Under the pieces are notes generated by a model. It saw only the letters and a program-made list of their open reading frames with translations, was not told the DNA's origin and ran no database searches. From Purpureocillium takamizusanense (lineage: Eukaryota; Ascomycota; Sordariomycetes; Hypocreales; Ophiocordycipitaceae), in contig NC_063071.1 of assembly GCF_022605165.1 (NCBI RefSeq), positions 1,116,001-1,180,000 on the forward strand: 64,000 nt of DNA, given 5' to 3'. Made by a program: the position numbers and the translations under genes. Within the stretch, counting starts at the first letter, position 1; the number at the start of each line of letters is the position of its first letter. Shown here one piece after another: positions 24,240-34,132 of this stretch.

Positions 24240-25694
24240 TTGTGTCATGACGCTTTGTGTGAGTCGGCGTGTGTGTTGCAGTGTGTCTAAGTGTAGTCGT
24301 ATGAGGTTGAAGGAGTCCAATTGCGATGGAGAGAGTGAGCTTGCTATACGAAACACGACGACGACATGGAGGTGACAGGCCCATTCACTGCCCCTCGCCA
24401 AGTCATGTCACGGCCCGACAACCCGAAAAGCATGCAATTGGAATTCGACCTTTGATCCTCTGTTAGCCTCGTCTTCGCCACTACGCACTCCCTCGCAATG
24501 CGAAGCCTCATTTCGTCCGTCCAGGCCGTTGCGAGTCTCGGAAACAGCCTGTATCATCCGGATTCATTCGTACAGCGCGAGAGGGCGCCCACTCCGCTCC
24601 CTGAGTCGCCTACCAGCGCAGAGGTTGAAGGAAGGTCCAGCTCATGTCTTTCCAGTTATGCTGACTCCCGAGTTCCGGCCGGGGCGCAGCGTGGAGTTCA
24701 TGCGCGCCCTCGAGCCACGCAAGTTCGGGAACGAAGCCCTGCCAGGGGTGTTTAGGAACATGAAGCGCTTCTAGACGGTTGGCTCGAGACGGTGGACTGG
24801 GCATGCGAGAATAGTGTCTAGTTTCTGCCGTAAAGATCATTGTAAAGTCTGGCGGTAGGAGGGACCGTTTCGTCTGATTCATTACGTCGCGTGGGGCAGA
24901 TAGAGTACATATCGTTTTCTCGACGTCGTTGCGTGATGATGGCCAGTTCCTACCGTGCAGATCGTTGCGGTTTCAATGGCGGCTGGCCAGCGACATCCAG
25001 ATCTGGACGATATTCAAGGTCGTCACGCGGAGATAAGTCCACGTGCACGCCGGTTCGTCTGATCCTTGCGGTGGATGGCGCCGTCTGGTTCCAGACATGC
25101 AGCTCGCTGATGCAGAGCTTGTGCAGAAATGCATGGCAGGGAATGCCTCATTGTCGACAATGGCAGTGGCGCATATTGTCTAAAGCTTGATATGTAGATG
25201 CCTGTAGTAGAGGCGGCCTTGGCTCCTTCTTTACGTCCACGTCGCGCCGCAGCTGATAAAAGTCCAGTCGGTTTCTTGACGTCGTCTCCATGGTGGCACC
25301 TCGGGCCGCCGCGTCCTCCGCTTCCAAACGTGCTGATCACTATTTTTGGACTTGCAAGTGGAAGACGTGACAGGGGCCCGTGAAGGAAATCGTACACCAG
25401 CTTCGGGATCATCACTATTCTCTACAACCTGGGGCTACGTACCCTTGCCCTTCGACTGTCGCCCGCCAAGGCCACTCATTGCTCTGCTGACGCGGGCGAC
25501 GGGCTGACCCTGGATGAGCACAGCGAGCGGCAAGCGTATTACTCCGCTGACGCGACGATGGGCGGGAACCTTGCCCCATCGCAATCTCAACTTCGCTTGT
25601 CCAGGGCAACAATTGGGATACCACTGCGACATGGAGTTATTGGCTTTCTGCCGTTTTGACTGTCACGTTGTGGAGGGTGCCTGGGGAGCGAGGA

Positions 25695-25700
25695 TATAAA
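25695..25700 (+). promoter_or_regulatory. TATA box of the SH3b-like secreted protein gene
   Basis: TATAAA lies 119 nt before the ATG at 25819 in otherwise mixed sequence. Its position fits a TATA-driven, inducible fungal gene. Confidence 0.55.
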
Positions 25701-25818
25701 GCGTCCATGTCGGGGGGAAGAGAGGGCTTCTCCCTGTCGACCTTTACGTACGACCTAGAGAGTATCTTCAGAAACCCAGCAAAGTCAAATTTAGCACTCA
25801 TCTTCATAAACAATCATC

Positions 25819-26230
25819 ATGTTGCCCTCGCTTCTCGTCGCCTCGCTGCTCCCGGTGGTTAGCCTGGCCGTTGCCGTACCGACAACTAATAACGAACTCG
25901 ACGGCCGTGGCCCTGTAAAGCCCTGCACGCTCAGGACAACGACCGAGCTCAAGTACAGGACCTGCCCAAAGACGAGCTGCAAAGTCGTTGGTCAGTATGC
26001 GAAAGGGGCCAAGGTGAAGGTCAAGTGCGTCACTAGGGGCTCATCCGTAAACGGCGAGGAGTAAGTCCAGTCAAAACTCCAGTGGGACAGACGAACGTTA
26101 TGACGTTATGAGGGTGAAGGGACTACTAACGTTATATAGCGGCTGGGTTAAGAACCCGTCGGGATACTACGTGTCGCTGGCGTATCTTACGCCGAGCTTG
26201 GACTCTTGCAGCGCCCAATACATCTGTTAG
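25819..26230 (+). CDS. Small secreted SH3b-like protein
   Basis: Predicted secreted protein of 110 residues. Exon 1 is 25819-26060 and exon 2 is 26140-26230; the intron has donor GTAAGT, a perfect ACTAAC branch site and a TAG acceptor, and its removal joins NGED to GWVKNPSG. The first 19-20 residues form a clear signal peptide (MLPSLLVASLLPVVSLAVA). The mature part has six cysteines and the bacterial-SH3-like pattern of the family: a start strand (LKYRTCPKTSCKVVGQ), a KGAKVKV strand, then GWVKNPSGYYVSLAYL. Fungal secreted SH3b proteins are known but their roles are poorly defined; binding to cell-wall peptides or glycans is a family-level guess. It stands alone with its own TATA box. Confidence 0.8.
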
Positions 26231-26414
26231 TCGGATAGAGGAGAGCAAGGCGGGCGTTGGGTTGGGTTGGGTTGAGGTGGGTTTTCTTTAGTATATACAG
26301 CATACATATACACACCGGCAGATCGGATACTGGGCCCCAGGCTTGTATTATACTGTTCCTCTCGAGCTCAACTCCACCGACGGGCCAATGCGCATTGCGT
26401 TCGCGGCATCCAGG

Positions 26415-26714
26415 TCACGTCTCCACGTGGCCCTGAGCTGCAGCCTGGGCGTCACCCCGGAGCCTAGCTCCGGCCTGACTCTGCCCTGTTTTCCCGGACA
26501 CCGGCGATGCCTTCTTCTCGCCCTTGGCTTCGGGTCGCCGACGTCGACGAGCCCAGACGCCGAGCGCGCACAGCCCGGCCACAAAGGCGACGGATCCGAC
26601 TACCGCACCTGCGATGCCCCCTCCGCTGATATGCGATGACGAGCCACTATCCTCGGTGTTACTCGCGGCGTTTGTCAAGGGACAGGGTGCTTCACTCTCG
26701 AGCCTACGGCACAC
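26415..26714 (-). pseudogene. Possible relic of a single-pass membrane (surface sensor-like) protein
   Basis: The reading frame encodes a short Ser/Thr-rich stretch, a Gly/Ala/Val-rich transmembrane helix (GGGIAGAVVGSVAFVAGL) and then RRRRRPEAKGEKK, the layout of fungal Mid2-like or glycoprotein membrane anchors. No extracellular domain could be joined upstream: a candidate acceptor lies near 26700, but the sequence beyond soon becomes AT-rich and stop-filled. It is best read as the 3' end of a lost or truncated gene. It could instead be the last exon of an unrecognised small gene. Confidence 0.3.
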
Positions 26715-27387
26715 AGCATCTAATTACTTCTACATCAGTGATGTCTACCTGCAAAATTTGCATCAACAGCACCCGTGTCAACGTGCAGCGTAGTAGCGGC
26801 AAATCCGATTCATAGAGACATTGACTGATGAGACGATGACTTAAAGATACATACAGTTTGTTAGGGCGAGAAAGACACTAAACAACGGAGTGCATCTCCT
26901 TCGTCCTTCCCTTCTTCCTGCCCCTGCCTGACGCGTCGTAAATTAAAGACTCCTAAATCTAAAGTGCCTCTATAAGCGAAAGGTCCGTTATAAGCTAATT
27001 AAATAGTCCCTAGCGTCGAATGTTCGTATTTACGCTCCTCGGCAAAACTATACGACTTTTTCGCGCTCAGGTAAGGTACTTATGTTATGAAGGCATGGTT
27101 ATATCTAAAGTATTAAGAATGGGGCAAAAAGAGTGAGTATTATCGGCTATGACTAAAGAGGCGTGACCGTCATCGTTCTTCTAGGATAGTCTCTCTCTCC
27201 TTTTATAGCTGTCTTTACAGTCTTATCCTTGCTGTCCCTTTTACCCCTGGCCATTCCTTTAGCCGTTTTTTTTTCACCCGGACCATCACCTGGTCTTCTT
27301 CCGCGCCTTCTCCCACCAACACAACAGCACTCGCCTTCAACTCTTTCCAAAACGTGTTGGGCTACCAGCATTTAACCTCAAGAGGCG
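26715..27387. other. AT-rich gap, possibly an old repeat
   Basis: The stretch from about 26930 to 27130 is clearly richer in A and T than neighbouring DNA and is full of stops in every frame, with repeated TCTAAAG and TATAAG words. That is what a decayed, repeat-induced-point-mutated element would look like, but no terminal repeats or transposase remnants were seen. The 3' flank of the minus-strand secreted protein gene is at the right end. Confidence 0.4.
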
Positions 27388-27902
27388 TCACCACAGGAAT
27401 CTTATAGTCATGCTCTGCATAGTTGACACTACACCCTGCCGGTATGCCATTGGTCGATGCACCACACTATTATACGTTTTAGCGTCCGCGTAGTTATTCC
27501 ACACGCCTCGAGAGAGAGGACCTACTGTTCCCTCTGTGCACCTGGCTGCGGCCAATGTCCACTTGGGTCCCATTCTCCACCCACCAGACAAATCCGGGAC
27601 ATATAAAGCATAAAACCTTGTATGATAGCATATATGCCCGTCACTGTCATGCTTGCACTAATATCACAGTCAGCAATGCAAGTATCTCGAAGCCATCAAC
27701 GAATAAGGCTCAGTACCGCGGAACCAACAATCCCCGTGTTCTCTTCATGGATCATTTTCCGTAGACACTCTTCGTGCTTTTCCCGATTTGCGGCAGGAAC
27801 AGTGATGGTTACATTGAATAGAGCAGAGGGGTCGTCACGGGAGCTTGGCTGGGAACAGACGGCGTTTGCGAAAAGCAATGCCCAAAGGGCTTGTCGGAGC
27901 AT
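27388..27902 (-). CDS. Orphan predicted secreted protein (effector-like)
   Basis: Unrecognised gene assembled from two frames. Exon 1 is 27902-27717 and exon 2 is 27657-27388; the 59-nt intron has donor GTACTG, a GCTGAC branch site and a TTAG acceptor, and both exons are whole codons. The protein is about 151 residues. It starts with a convincing signal peptide (MLRQALWALLFANAVCSQ), and the mature part is rich in His, Tyr and Trp with five cysteines (near EECLRK, CKHDSDGHIC and AARCTEG). No domain is recognised. The donor is weak, so the junction needs transcript support; without splicing, exon 1 ends after six more codons and would give a 68-residue protein. Confidence 0.5.
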
Positions 27903-28016
27903 CGTGGATTGTCGAAGAGGAATTCAATGGATTGAAGCCGATCGGTCTAGCAACTCTCTTGTTCACGTCGAGTCTGGGATCTCATCTCTGCACCAGAATA
28001 CTGGACGGGACGCGCC

Positions 28017-28026
28017 AATATATAAA
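28017..28026. promoter_or_regulatory. TATA-like element upstream of the orphan secreted protein gene
   Basis: The word AATATATAAA can serve either strand. On the minus strand it reads TATATATT and lies about 115 nt before the ATG at 27902, a spacing like that of the two other small secreted genes here. As TATATAAA on the plus strand it would have no recognised gene downstream. Confidence 0.4.
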
Positions 28027-28620
28027 GTCGAAGCCGGGTAGAGCCTCTGTGCATGCATTGCGCCCTTACGGCACGGTATGTCATCGGTTGGCTATGCTTA
28101 CGAAATGTTTTCATGTAAACCGCGAAGGGTTCAGAAAGCGGTAGCCATCTATAAAGCAATGACCAAAAAGAAAAAGCACAGGCGCCAGGCAATCGTTCAA
28201 GGACACTGCATATGAGGCTCTTTCCAGTACGCGACATCAAGGCCGGGGAACGCGAGCGACGATAACGATCAGGGCGATTGCGCCCGAATCCGTGTATCGG
28301 GCGAGACTTCGCACTCCCGTGGCAGTCGGGCACTCGACGTTTCTCTTTGAGGGTCCCCATGGCGCCCCATGTGCGTGCGGATCGTGAGGTTGCGCGCGCC
28401 GGGGCTCAACTGGACAACAGCAAGGTAGGTTAGTGTGGAGAAGAGATAGATAGATGTGTATGTATGAGGGAAAAGCTATCTAGGCTACAGCAGAGGGGAA
28501 GGGGGCATATGTGGCCTGGGTCCGACGCGTGAGTCGGCTGCCTAAGATAGAGAGCATATCTGTTGCAAGGGGTGCTTTTCCGGGTCACAAGAGCCTTGAT
28601 TTTCTATCTGTTGTTGGGAC

Positions 28621-28746
28621 CTATGCCCCCTATATATACACATTTGAGGTCCGTCTATAGGGGCTGTATGACGCCTGGCCGGGCTAGCTATAGGGGATGT
28701 ATGACCCGTGGATAGGGGTTGTGACGATATCAATGACCCCTATATG
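28621..28746. repeat. Cluster of degenerate TATAGGGG-type repeats in both orientations
   Basis: Two near-identical 19-nt copies begin at 28655 and 28688 (CTATAGGGG, then CTGTATGAC or ATGTATGACC). A shorter copy starts at 28711, and inverted versions flank the group (around 28621-28640 and 28733-28746). No coding sense. Five related copies within about 125 nt is more than expected by chance. Confidence 0.5.
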
Positions 28747-29587
28747 CAGCCACATTGGGCTGCCTCCACAGGTGCTGCAGCCACGGGCCGTGCAACAATA
28801 TCTCTCAACAGTTACATGTAGTATGCAGAGGTCAGGTCGGGCCCAAGCACGAGATTTGCGGGCGAACCCCACCAAGAGTCAGGCTTGGCGATGACGGTGC
28901 CTGGCCTCTTGTTTCCAATGTTCACCTATGCTCTAGGCATTGATGTAGCACAGACACCAGACCGGCGCCTGCACAACGAGCGCCCGAACATTCGCCTCAT
29001 GTTGGCCGTTGCACCAGACAACGCATCACCCCTCTCGTAGGCGAGGAAAGTAAGTTGCGCTATAGTTGGTACGTCACTGCCTGGTCCTGTGACTTCCTAG
29101 TACGTTAGTACTTCCCATGGATGCTCGTGCGGCACTGATGACGACGGGCACTTTATCAATGTTTCGGGGCGGCTCGCGTGCAGGCCGCCAGGACGTCAGT
29201 GACCCAGAGGTAGTATGCAAGGTCCGGCTAACTCGCTATCAGGTATTAGGTTATTAATAAGTAACATAATATAATAGAAACATACTATATGATTTCTTAG
29301 CTCTGACCTTGATCGGGATCGCCTATTAGACGGCCCTATTGCGATACCGCTCCTTCCTTATGCCACCTTGTTACGCAGCACGCGCTGCCGAGTGACCTAG
29401 AAAGGGGCCGCGTGTCCGTCCACCCAAGCTCTCAGATACTGAGCCCCTGCAGAGTACTGACAGTACGGTTTCGGACTTTGAGGGGCTGGTAGTGTTTTCG
29501 GGTCTCGCTAGGCGACGTGGAGCAGTCAGGATTGCTCCTGTTGTGGATTAGTTAGCCGTGCTCCCAGATGGCTGGCTCTTTCGCTGG

Positions 29588-29652
29588 TCTCTCTCTCTCC
29601 CTCTCCCTCTCTCCCTCTCCCCCCCCCCTCCCTCTCTCTCTCTCTCTCTCTC
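29588..29652. repeat. 65-nt uninterrupted pyrimidine tract
   Basis: All bases from 29588 to 29652 are C or T, made of CT dinucleotides, CCCT units and a run of nine or more C. CT-rich blocks are common in promoters of highly expressed fungal genes, and a TATATAG follows 20 nt later; but no gene could be confirmed downstream. Confidence 0.7.
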
Positions 29653-29671
29653 GCTCACTCGTTCGGCCACC

Positions 29672-29678
29672 TATATAG
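29672..29678 (+). promoter_or_regulatory. TATA-like element after the CT tract
   Basis: TATATAG located 20 nt after the pyrimidine tract on the plus strand. Together they resemble a CT-block plus TATA core promoter. The transcript it would drive is not identified. Confidence 0.35.
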
Positions 29679-30235
29679 CTGCTCTTCTTCCTCCCTTCGT
29701 AGCCCATTAAGCACCCTTCATCGGCTGTGTGCCTGTGCCGCCTTTCTCAGCTCACAACGGTGCCCAGGCTTCCGGAAAATGAACGGGTGGCCGTGGAGGC
29801 TGTGCAATGGCCTGCACATAGGCAGCGTCCAGTCCGGGATCCCAGCGTCGGCATCCCTGATGGACTCAGGCTCGAGGGCAGCACAGCCTACCAGACGGCG
29901 GTGGACAAAACCTAGACATGCTGAGCCTGTTCGATGGAGCTCTCGCAGACCGGGGCGGTGTCGAGGCTCCTCATGGGCGACTCTGGGATTGCACTTAGCA
30001 CGGTCGAGTGGGAAGAAATGGACGGGCGAGGTCGGGGACATTGGGACGCTTGTCATGATGGTGGGTGCATTACTATGACGCAGTCTCAACTGAGAACCCC
30101 AGCCGGCACACACAGCCGGGAACTCTGAACTCTCAACGATGGCATCCCGCAACGACCAGAGAGGCGGCTACTGCGTACAAATGAAATTCGATCCAACTCG
30201 TCATCGATTGATGCGACCGGTTCATGTTATGCCCC

Positions 30236-30660
30236 TCAAGTGCACCGGGCCCAAGTAGAGACCGTGTCCCAAATACATATGTTGCCCTTGGCGGTACACT
30301 ATGTACAGCCCAATAATGTTAGCAAAGTTGAAGATATGGGCGAGGGGCTTTGCTTGATTCACTAGTAGAGCGTATCCATTCGACTTACCCGCCCACGACA
30401 TATCAAGTACTCTTTCTTGCCATCCTTACACGCAGGGTCGACGATGCACAATTGTGATTTGTAGTCACACACCTGCACAACATTAGCCCCTAGTGCGCCG
30501 CGTACAGCTCTGAGGCGCGAAACCTACGCTGTAGTTAGGTGACGACTGGTTTCGGGGGTCGGGGGTCCACTGCATCTGAATCGGTCTCTGAAGAGGCCCC
30601 CACCGAGGCCGTTGCGCGAAAGCCGAGCACGAGGCATGAGAGGAGAAGCGAGCACCTCAT
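30236..30660 (-). CDS. Small cysteine-rich secreted protein (effector-like), first intron uncertain
   Basis: Unrecognised gene read from three segments. Exon 1 starts at 30660 with a clear signal peptide (MRCSLLLSCLVLGFRATAS). Exon 2 is 30472-30389 and carries CDYKSQLC, PAC and YLICRGR. Exon 3 is 30298-30236 and carries CTAKGNICIWD, ending ARCT. The second intron (30388-30299) is well supported: GTAAGT donor, TGCTAAC branch site, TAG acceptor. The end of exon 1 is unclear: in-frame donors after SDSDA (GTGGAC, 30570) or PPKP (GTCGTC, 30546) are both weak, while a better GTAGGT donor at 30527 lies beyond a stop. So it may be a functional gene with an odd donor or a recently damaged one. The mature part has seven cysteines in about 55 residues. 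No domain is recognised. Confidence 0.45.
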
Positions 30661-32605
30661 GTTCAGAGGTATGCACTTGGCGACTGATAGATAGGCAGGC
30701 CAAGTGGGGGGTGGAGCAGGGGGAAAAGAAGACAGTTGACTGAATGGACATTTGTGGAGGGGAAGCACGATAGCGGTGCCTATTTATACTCGTGGCTTCA
30801 ATGCCAGACTGACTTCATGTTGTAGCCAGAAATATCCATGGGCGTTAGGGTTAGTCAACGAAATTGTTCTTGGTGGATGTTGCCTTGTGACCCCGAGTTC
30901 CAGATGAAGCAAGAGCAAAGACACGATGGCCTCATTGCGACGCAGACATGGACCGTCGTCACGTCTGTGCCACAGGCCGCAGCTCGCTCGCACAGGGACG
31001 GCGCCTGGTGTGCTCGCTATGCGCGACGTTTCCTACACTATTTCAACCGTAACAACGTGGGGGAAATGACAAAGAGAATAACACGAGACGCGAGTCAATG
31101 CTGAGAGATGCTGTCATCAATGTCTCCATCGATATGCCTCCCGCTGAGCCTCCGACACGAAACGTGATGTGCACCCGCACTGCGCTTCCGCCGCAGCGTG
31201 CAGCCAATCTCGACTGCCGTTGCCGCGCCATCTCAGGAATCACACACTAAGCTCTCTCGCCCCGGCACTGCGGTCTTGCCGAAATCGACGCCAAACCGTG
31301 CATCTGGGGGTGATCCAAGCCCCGGACCCTTATGTCACAAGAGACTATTCCGATACAAGCCACGCAACGGCCGTTAGTCATTGACAAATGCACATGCATG
31401 GTGAATGCCGACCCATTGCCATTGCCATTGCCAGTGACATTCGGGAATCACAACAAGATGACCCACGTACTGCGCAGAGACATGAGTCTCGAAGGGGCCA
31501 GCCAGCGCGTGGTAAAGGAGAACGTCGTCTCTACCCCAGTCTCTCGACGCCGAAATGCGGTCCGACGGCTTGCTCGGGCGTCCGTGGAACCCGGTCTCGG
31601 CATGGCGTGGACGAGTTTAGCCCGTTGAAGACTCCCCGCCAGGGGGGCAGGTGGATGGACGCCACCAGACTCGAAGCCGCGTGGGGGCAGGGCCGTCGCC
31701 AACTAGCAGTGCCATCACTGATAACAAATGACTTTCTGTACCTGGGCAAGCCACAGGCTGGGAATAAACGACTTGCTCGTGGCCGCCGGCATTGTCGACG
31801 GAAGCGCGGCACTTGTTGGCCGCCAAGCGACATGGAACAATAAGCAAGGGTATTAAACCTCATCAGCGGTATTTCGTAGATCGTTGAGCAGTAGGTAGAG
31901 AAGGGAGCCGACAACACGACATTGATGAAAACCAAGGTCTACCAGAGACACCCAATCTGCTCATCCATCAAGATTGCCCACCAGCGTCTCGAGTCTCGAC
32001 TGCGATACGGGTATACGGTATCACTACCCCACAGTTCCATTCGTAATGGAATCCGATATCTGTCTCACTACTGCCAAGTGCTAACCCACCGACTCATCGT
32101 CAGCAAAATGGAGACAAGTCAACTACTATAGCGTTGACCCATCATCCCAAACCCATCCGTTCCCCTCGCAGTTTCCCCAAACGACCCCAACCTCCACACG
32201 CGCGGGCTATGCCCCTCCCCACACTCCACGGTCGGAGCATGACTGGACGAGCACATCCACATCCGTAACCAGAGGGCGGACACGATTATCACCAGGGCAA
32301 GGAGTAGATAGTAGATAGTCTAGCCTGCTCAAAGGCGCTCGCGTAAAAGGGCCGCGTCCGCTCGTTTATCGTGTCTGGTCTCAGCCTGTTCTCGCCTTCT
32401 GCGTGTCTGTGATCGACTCCCTCCTGCCCACCACTTGCATCCTCCAGCGAAGCCTCACAGTTGAAGCCATTCCCTGTGCCTTGCTTCCGGTTCATCGCCA
32501 GATCGACCAATCACCTCTACTGCGAATGCCGTGCCATCGGCCCCTCGCGAATGCCCGCTACATACTCAACCTCGTCAGAAAAGATACCAGACTGCGCAAG
32601 GCACC
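30661..32605. other. Gap between the cysteine-rich gene and the permease
   Basis: The left end is the promoter of the cysteine-rich gene. No further gene is recognised. A short CATTGC tandem repeat occurs near 31413-31431. The last 300 nt are the likely long leader of the permease. Frames on both strands here are short and lack protein character. Confidence 0.45.
30781..30788 (-). promoter_or_regulatory. TATA box of the cysteine-rich secreted protein gene
   Basis: TATAAATA on the minus strand, 121 nt before the ATG at 30660. It is a near-consensus TATA word and supports the start chosen for that gene. Confidence 0.6.
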
Positions 32606-34132
32606 ATGACCAAAGAACCCGAGCCGTCCGACTCCGTATCCCTGCAGGCCTCTGGCTACACCGAAAAGGGCGTCACCGCCCACGTGGAGAATGAGAAGCT
32701 AGTGAAGCGGTACAGCCCGCTCTCCGTCATCGCCTTTGCCTTCACCACCACCAACTCGTGGGTGGCCTTCGGGTCCGGGCTGGCCGTGCCCCTGGCCTGC
32801 GGCGGCGGCCCGGGCCTGATATACGGGCTCGTCGCCGCCGGCGTCGTCATGGCCGTCATTGGCGTCGGCTTCGCGGAGCTGGCGTCTGCGTTCCCCTCCG
32901 CCGGTGGGCAGTACCACATCGTCTACATGGTCTTCCCGCCGCGGGTCCGGCGCGTCGTCGCCTTCGTCACCGCCTGGCTGACCATCATCTACATCATGGC
33001 CGCGCTGGCCTCGTGCAACTTCTTCGTCGCGAGCTCCATCCTCGACTTGGTCAGTCTGTGGCACCCGGGCTACAAGGCCCAAGCATGGCAGACGTACCTG
33101 CTGCACATCTTGCTGTGCATCGTCGGGTTCGTGGCCACCTCCCTGTACCCGTCGGCCATCGGTCGCCTTGGCATTACCGTGTTCTGGCTCTCACTGGCCG
33201 GGTTTGTGGCGTCTCTGGCCACCATCCTCGCGGTCAGCGAGAAGAAGCAGCCCGGATCGGTCGTCTTCGCCGACTACGAAAACGCCAGCGGCTGGTCCGA
33301 CGGCTGGGCCTTCTTCATGGCCATCACGGGCTGCCTGTGGGCTTACAGCGGCGTCGACGGCCCCACGCATCTGGCCGAGGAGGTGCACAACCCGAGTCGC
33401 AACGTCCCGAACGCCATATTCCTGACCATTGGCCTGGGCATCATCACGGTGCTGGCGTGGAACATTGCCCTCATGTTTGTCGTCGTCGACGTCGGTGCCA
33501 TCATCGAGTCCACCGTGCCTATCTTGGAAGTCTACAACCAGGCCCTGAACTCGCGCGTCGCGACGACTATCTGGACCGTCTACTACATCATCATGTTTTA
33601 CGAAATCGTCCTCAACCTCTTCATCTTCGGCGGCCGCACCGTGTGGTCCCTATCGCGCGACGGGGGTGTGCCATTCTCCAAATATTTCTTGCATCTCAAC
33701 CATGCGAGCCCTATCCGAGCGACGGCCGTCATCCTGGCCTTGGAAATTGTCGTCGGCGTCCTCTACGTGGCCTCGACAACAGCATACACGAGCTTCATCA
33801 ACCTCACGTTGTTTGCGCTCAACATCACCGTCGTCGTGCCGCAGGCTGTGCTGCTCTTCCGCGGACGTGCCTGCTTGCCCGAGAGAGCCTTTTCGCTTGG
33901 CAAGCTCGGATATCCCGTCAACGCCCTGGCGACTCTTTTCCTGGTCTTCACTTCCGTGACGCTGTGCTTTCCGTCATTTGCCCACCCGACCCCATCTTCG
34001 ATGAATTATCTCATCGTGGTAGCCGCGGTCGGCGTCGCTCTGATCTCGGCATTTTGGTGGGGTGGACTAAGAGTGCGGTTTACTGGCCCTTCAGTGCATA
34101 TTAGTAGAGGGCCCGTGGAGATTGATACTTAA
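32606..34132 (+). CDS. Amino acid/GABA/choline-type permease (APC superfamily)
   Basis: Plasma-membrane transporter of the fungal APC subfamily that includes GABA permease Uga4 and choline permease Hnm1. Intronless, 508 residues from the ATG at 32606 (context CACCATGACC); the frame is open to 32531 but that extension has no family character. About twelve hydrophobic segments are visible. Family marks include RYSPLSVIAFAFT before helix 1, ACGGGPGLIYG, FAELASAFPSAGGQY after helix 2, and VDGPTHLAEEVHNPSRNVP after helix 6, then the FGGRTVWSLSRDGGVPFS loop. Substrate cannot be fixed: GABA, other amino acids, choline or polyamines are all possible. Both ends look intact. Confidence 0.88.
   Translation: MTKEPEPSDSVSLQASGYTEKGVTAHVENEKLVKRYSPLSVIAFAFTTTNSWVAFGSGLAVPLACGGGPGLIYGLVAAGVVMAVIGVGFAELASAFPSAGGQYHIVYMVFPPRVRRVVAFVTAWLTIIYIMAALASCNFFVASSILDLVSLWHPGYKAQAWQTYLLHILLCIVGFVATSLYPSAIGRLGITVFWLSLAGFVASLATILAVSEKKQPGSVVFADYENASGWSDGWAFFMAITGCLWAYSGVDGPTHLAEEVHNPSRNVPNAIFLTIGLGIITVLAWNIALMFVVVDVGAIIESTVPILEVYNQALNSRVATTIWTVYYIIMFYEIVLNLFIFGGRTVWSLSRDGGVPFSKYFLHLNHASPIRATAVILALEIVVGVLYVASTTAYTSFINLTLFALNITVVVPQAVLLFRGRACLPERAFSLGKLGYPVNALATLFLVFTSVTLCFPSFAHPTPSSMNYLIVVAAVGVALISAFWWGGLRVRFTGPSVHISRGPVEIDT

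Larger units (their letters stand above)
24087..25818. other. Gene-poor region left of the SH3b-like gene
   Basis: Begins with the upstream region of the methyltransferase, including a 21-G run. Small open frames at 24498-24774 (both of about 80-85 codons) have no signal peptide, domain or splice support, and are not called. The region from about 24850 to 25640 shows no coding signal. The last 120 nt are the promoter and leader of the SH3b-like gene. Confidence 0.45.
27903..30235. other. Gene-poor accessory stretch
   Basis: No gene is called. Contents seen: a TATA-like element near 28017-28026, a cluster of TATAGGGG words at 28621-28746, an AT-rich patch near 29240-29310, a 65-nt pyrimidine tract at 29588-29652 and a TATATAG at 29672. 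Open frames between 29718 and 30152 exist on both strands, but none has a convincing start, signal peptide or splice pattern. Confidence 0.45.

Noticed and set aside
24498..24774. Two overlapping small frames of 81-85 codons
   Set aside because: No signal peptide, domain or convincing splice sites; the possible joining intron would be only about 21 nt.
29718..30152. 144-codon minus-strand frame and overlapping plus-strand frames
   Set aside because: No protein character on either strand and no splice support, although a promoter-like region precedes them on the plus strand.
32758..34104. 448-codon plus-strand frame inside the permease
   Set aside because: Arg/His/Pro-rich out-of-frame translation; the overlapping frame encodes twelve membrane helices.
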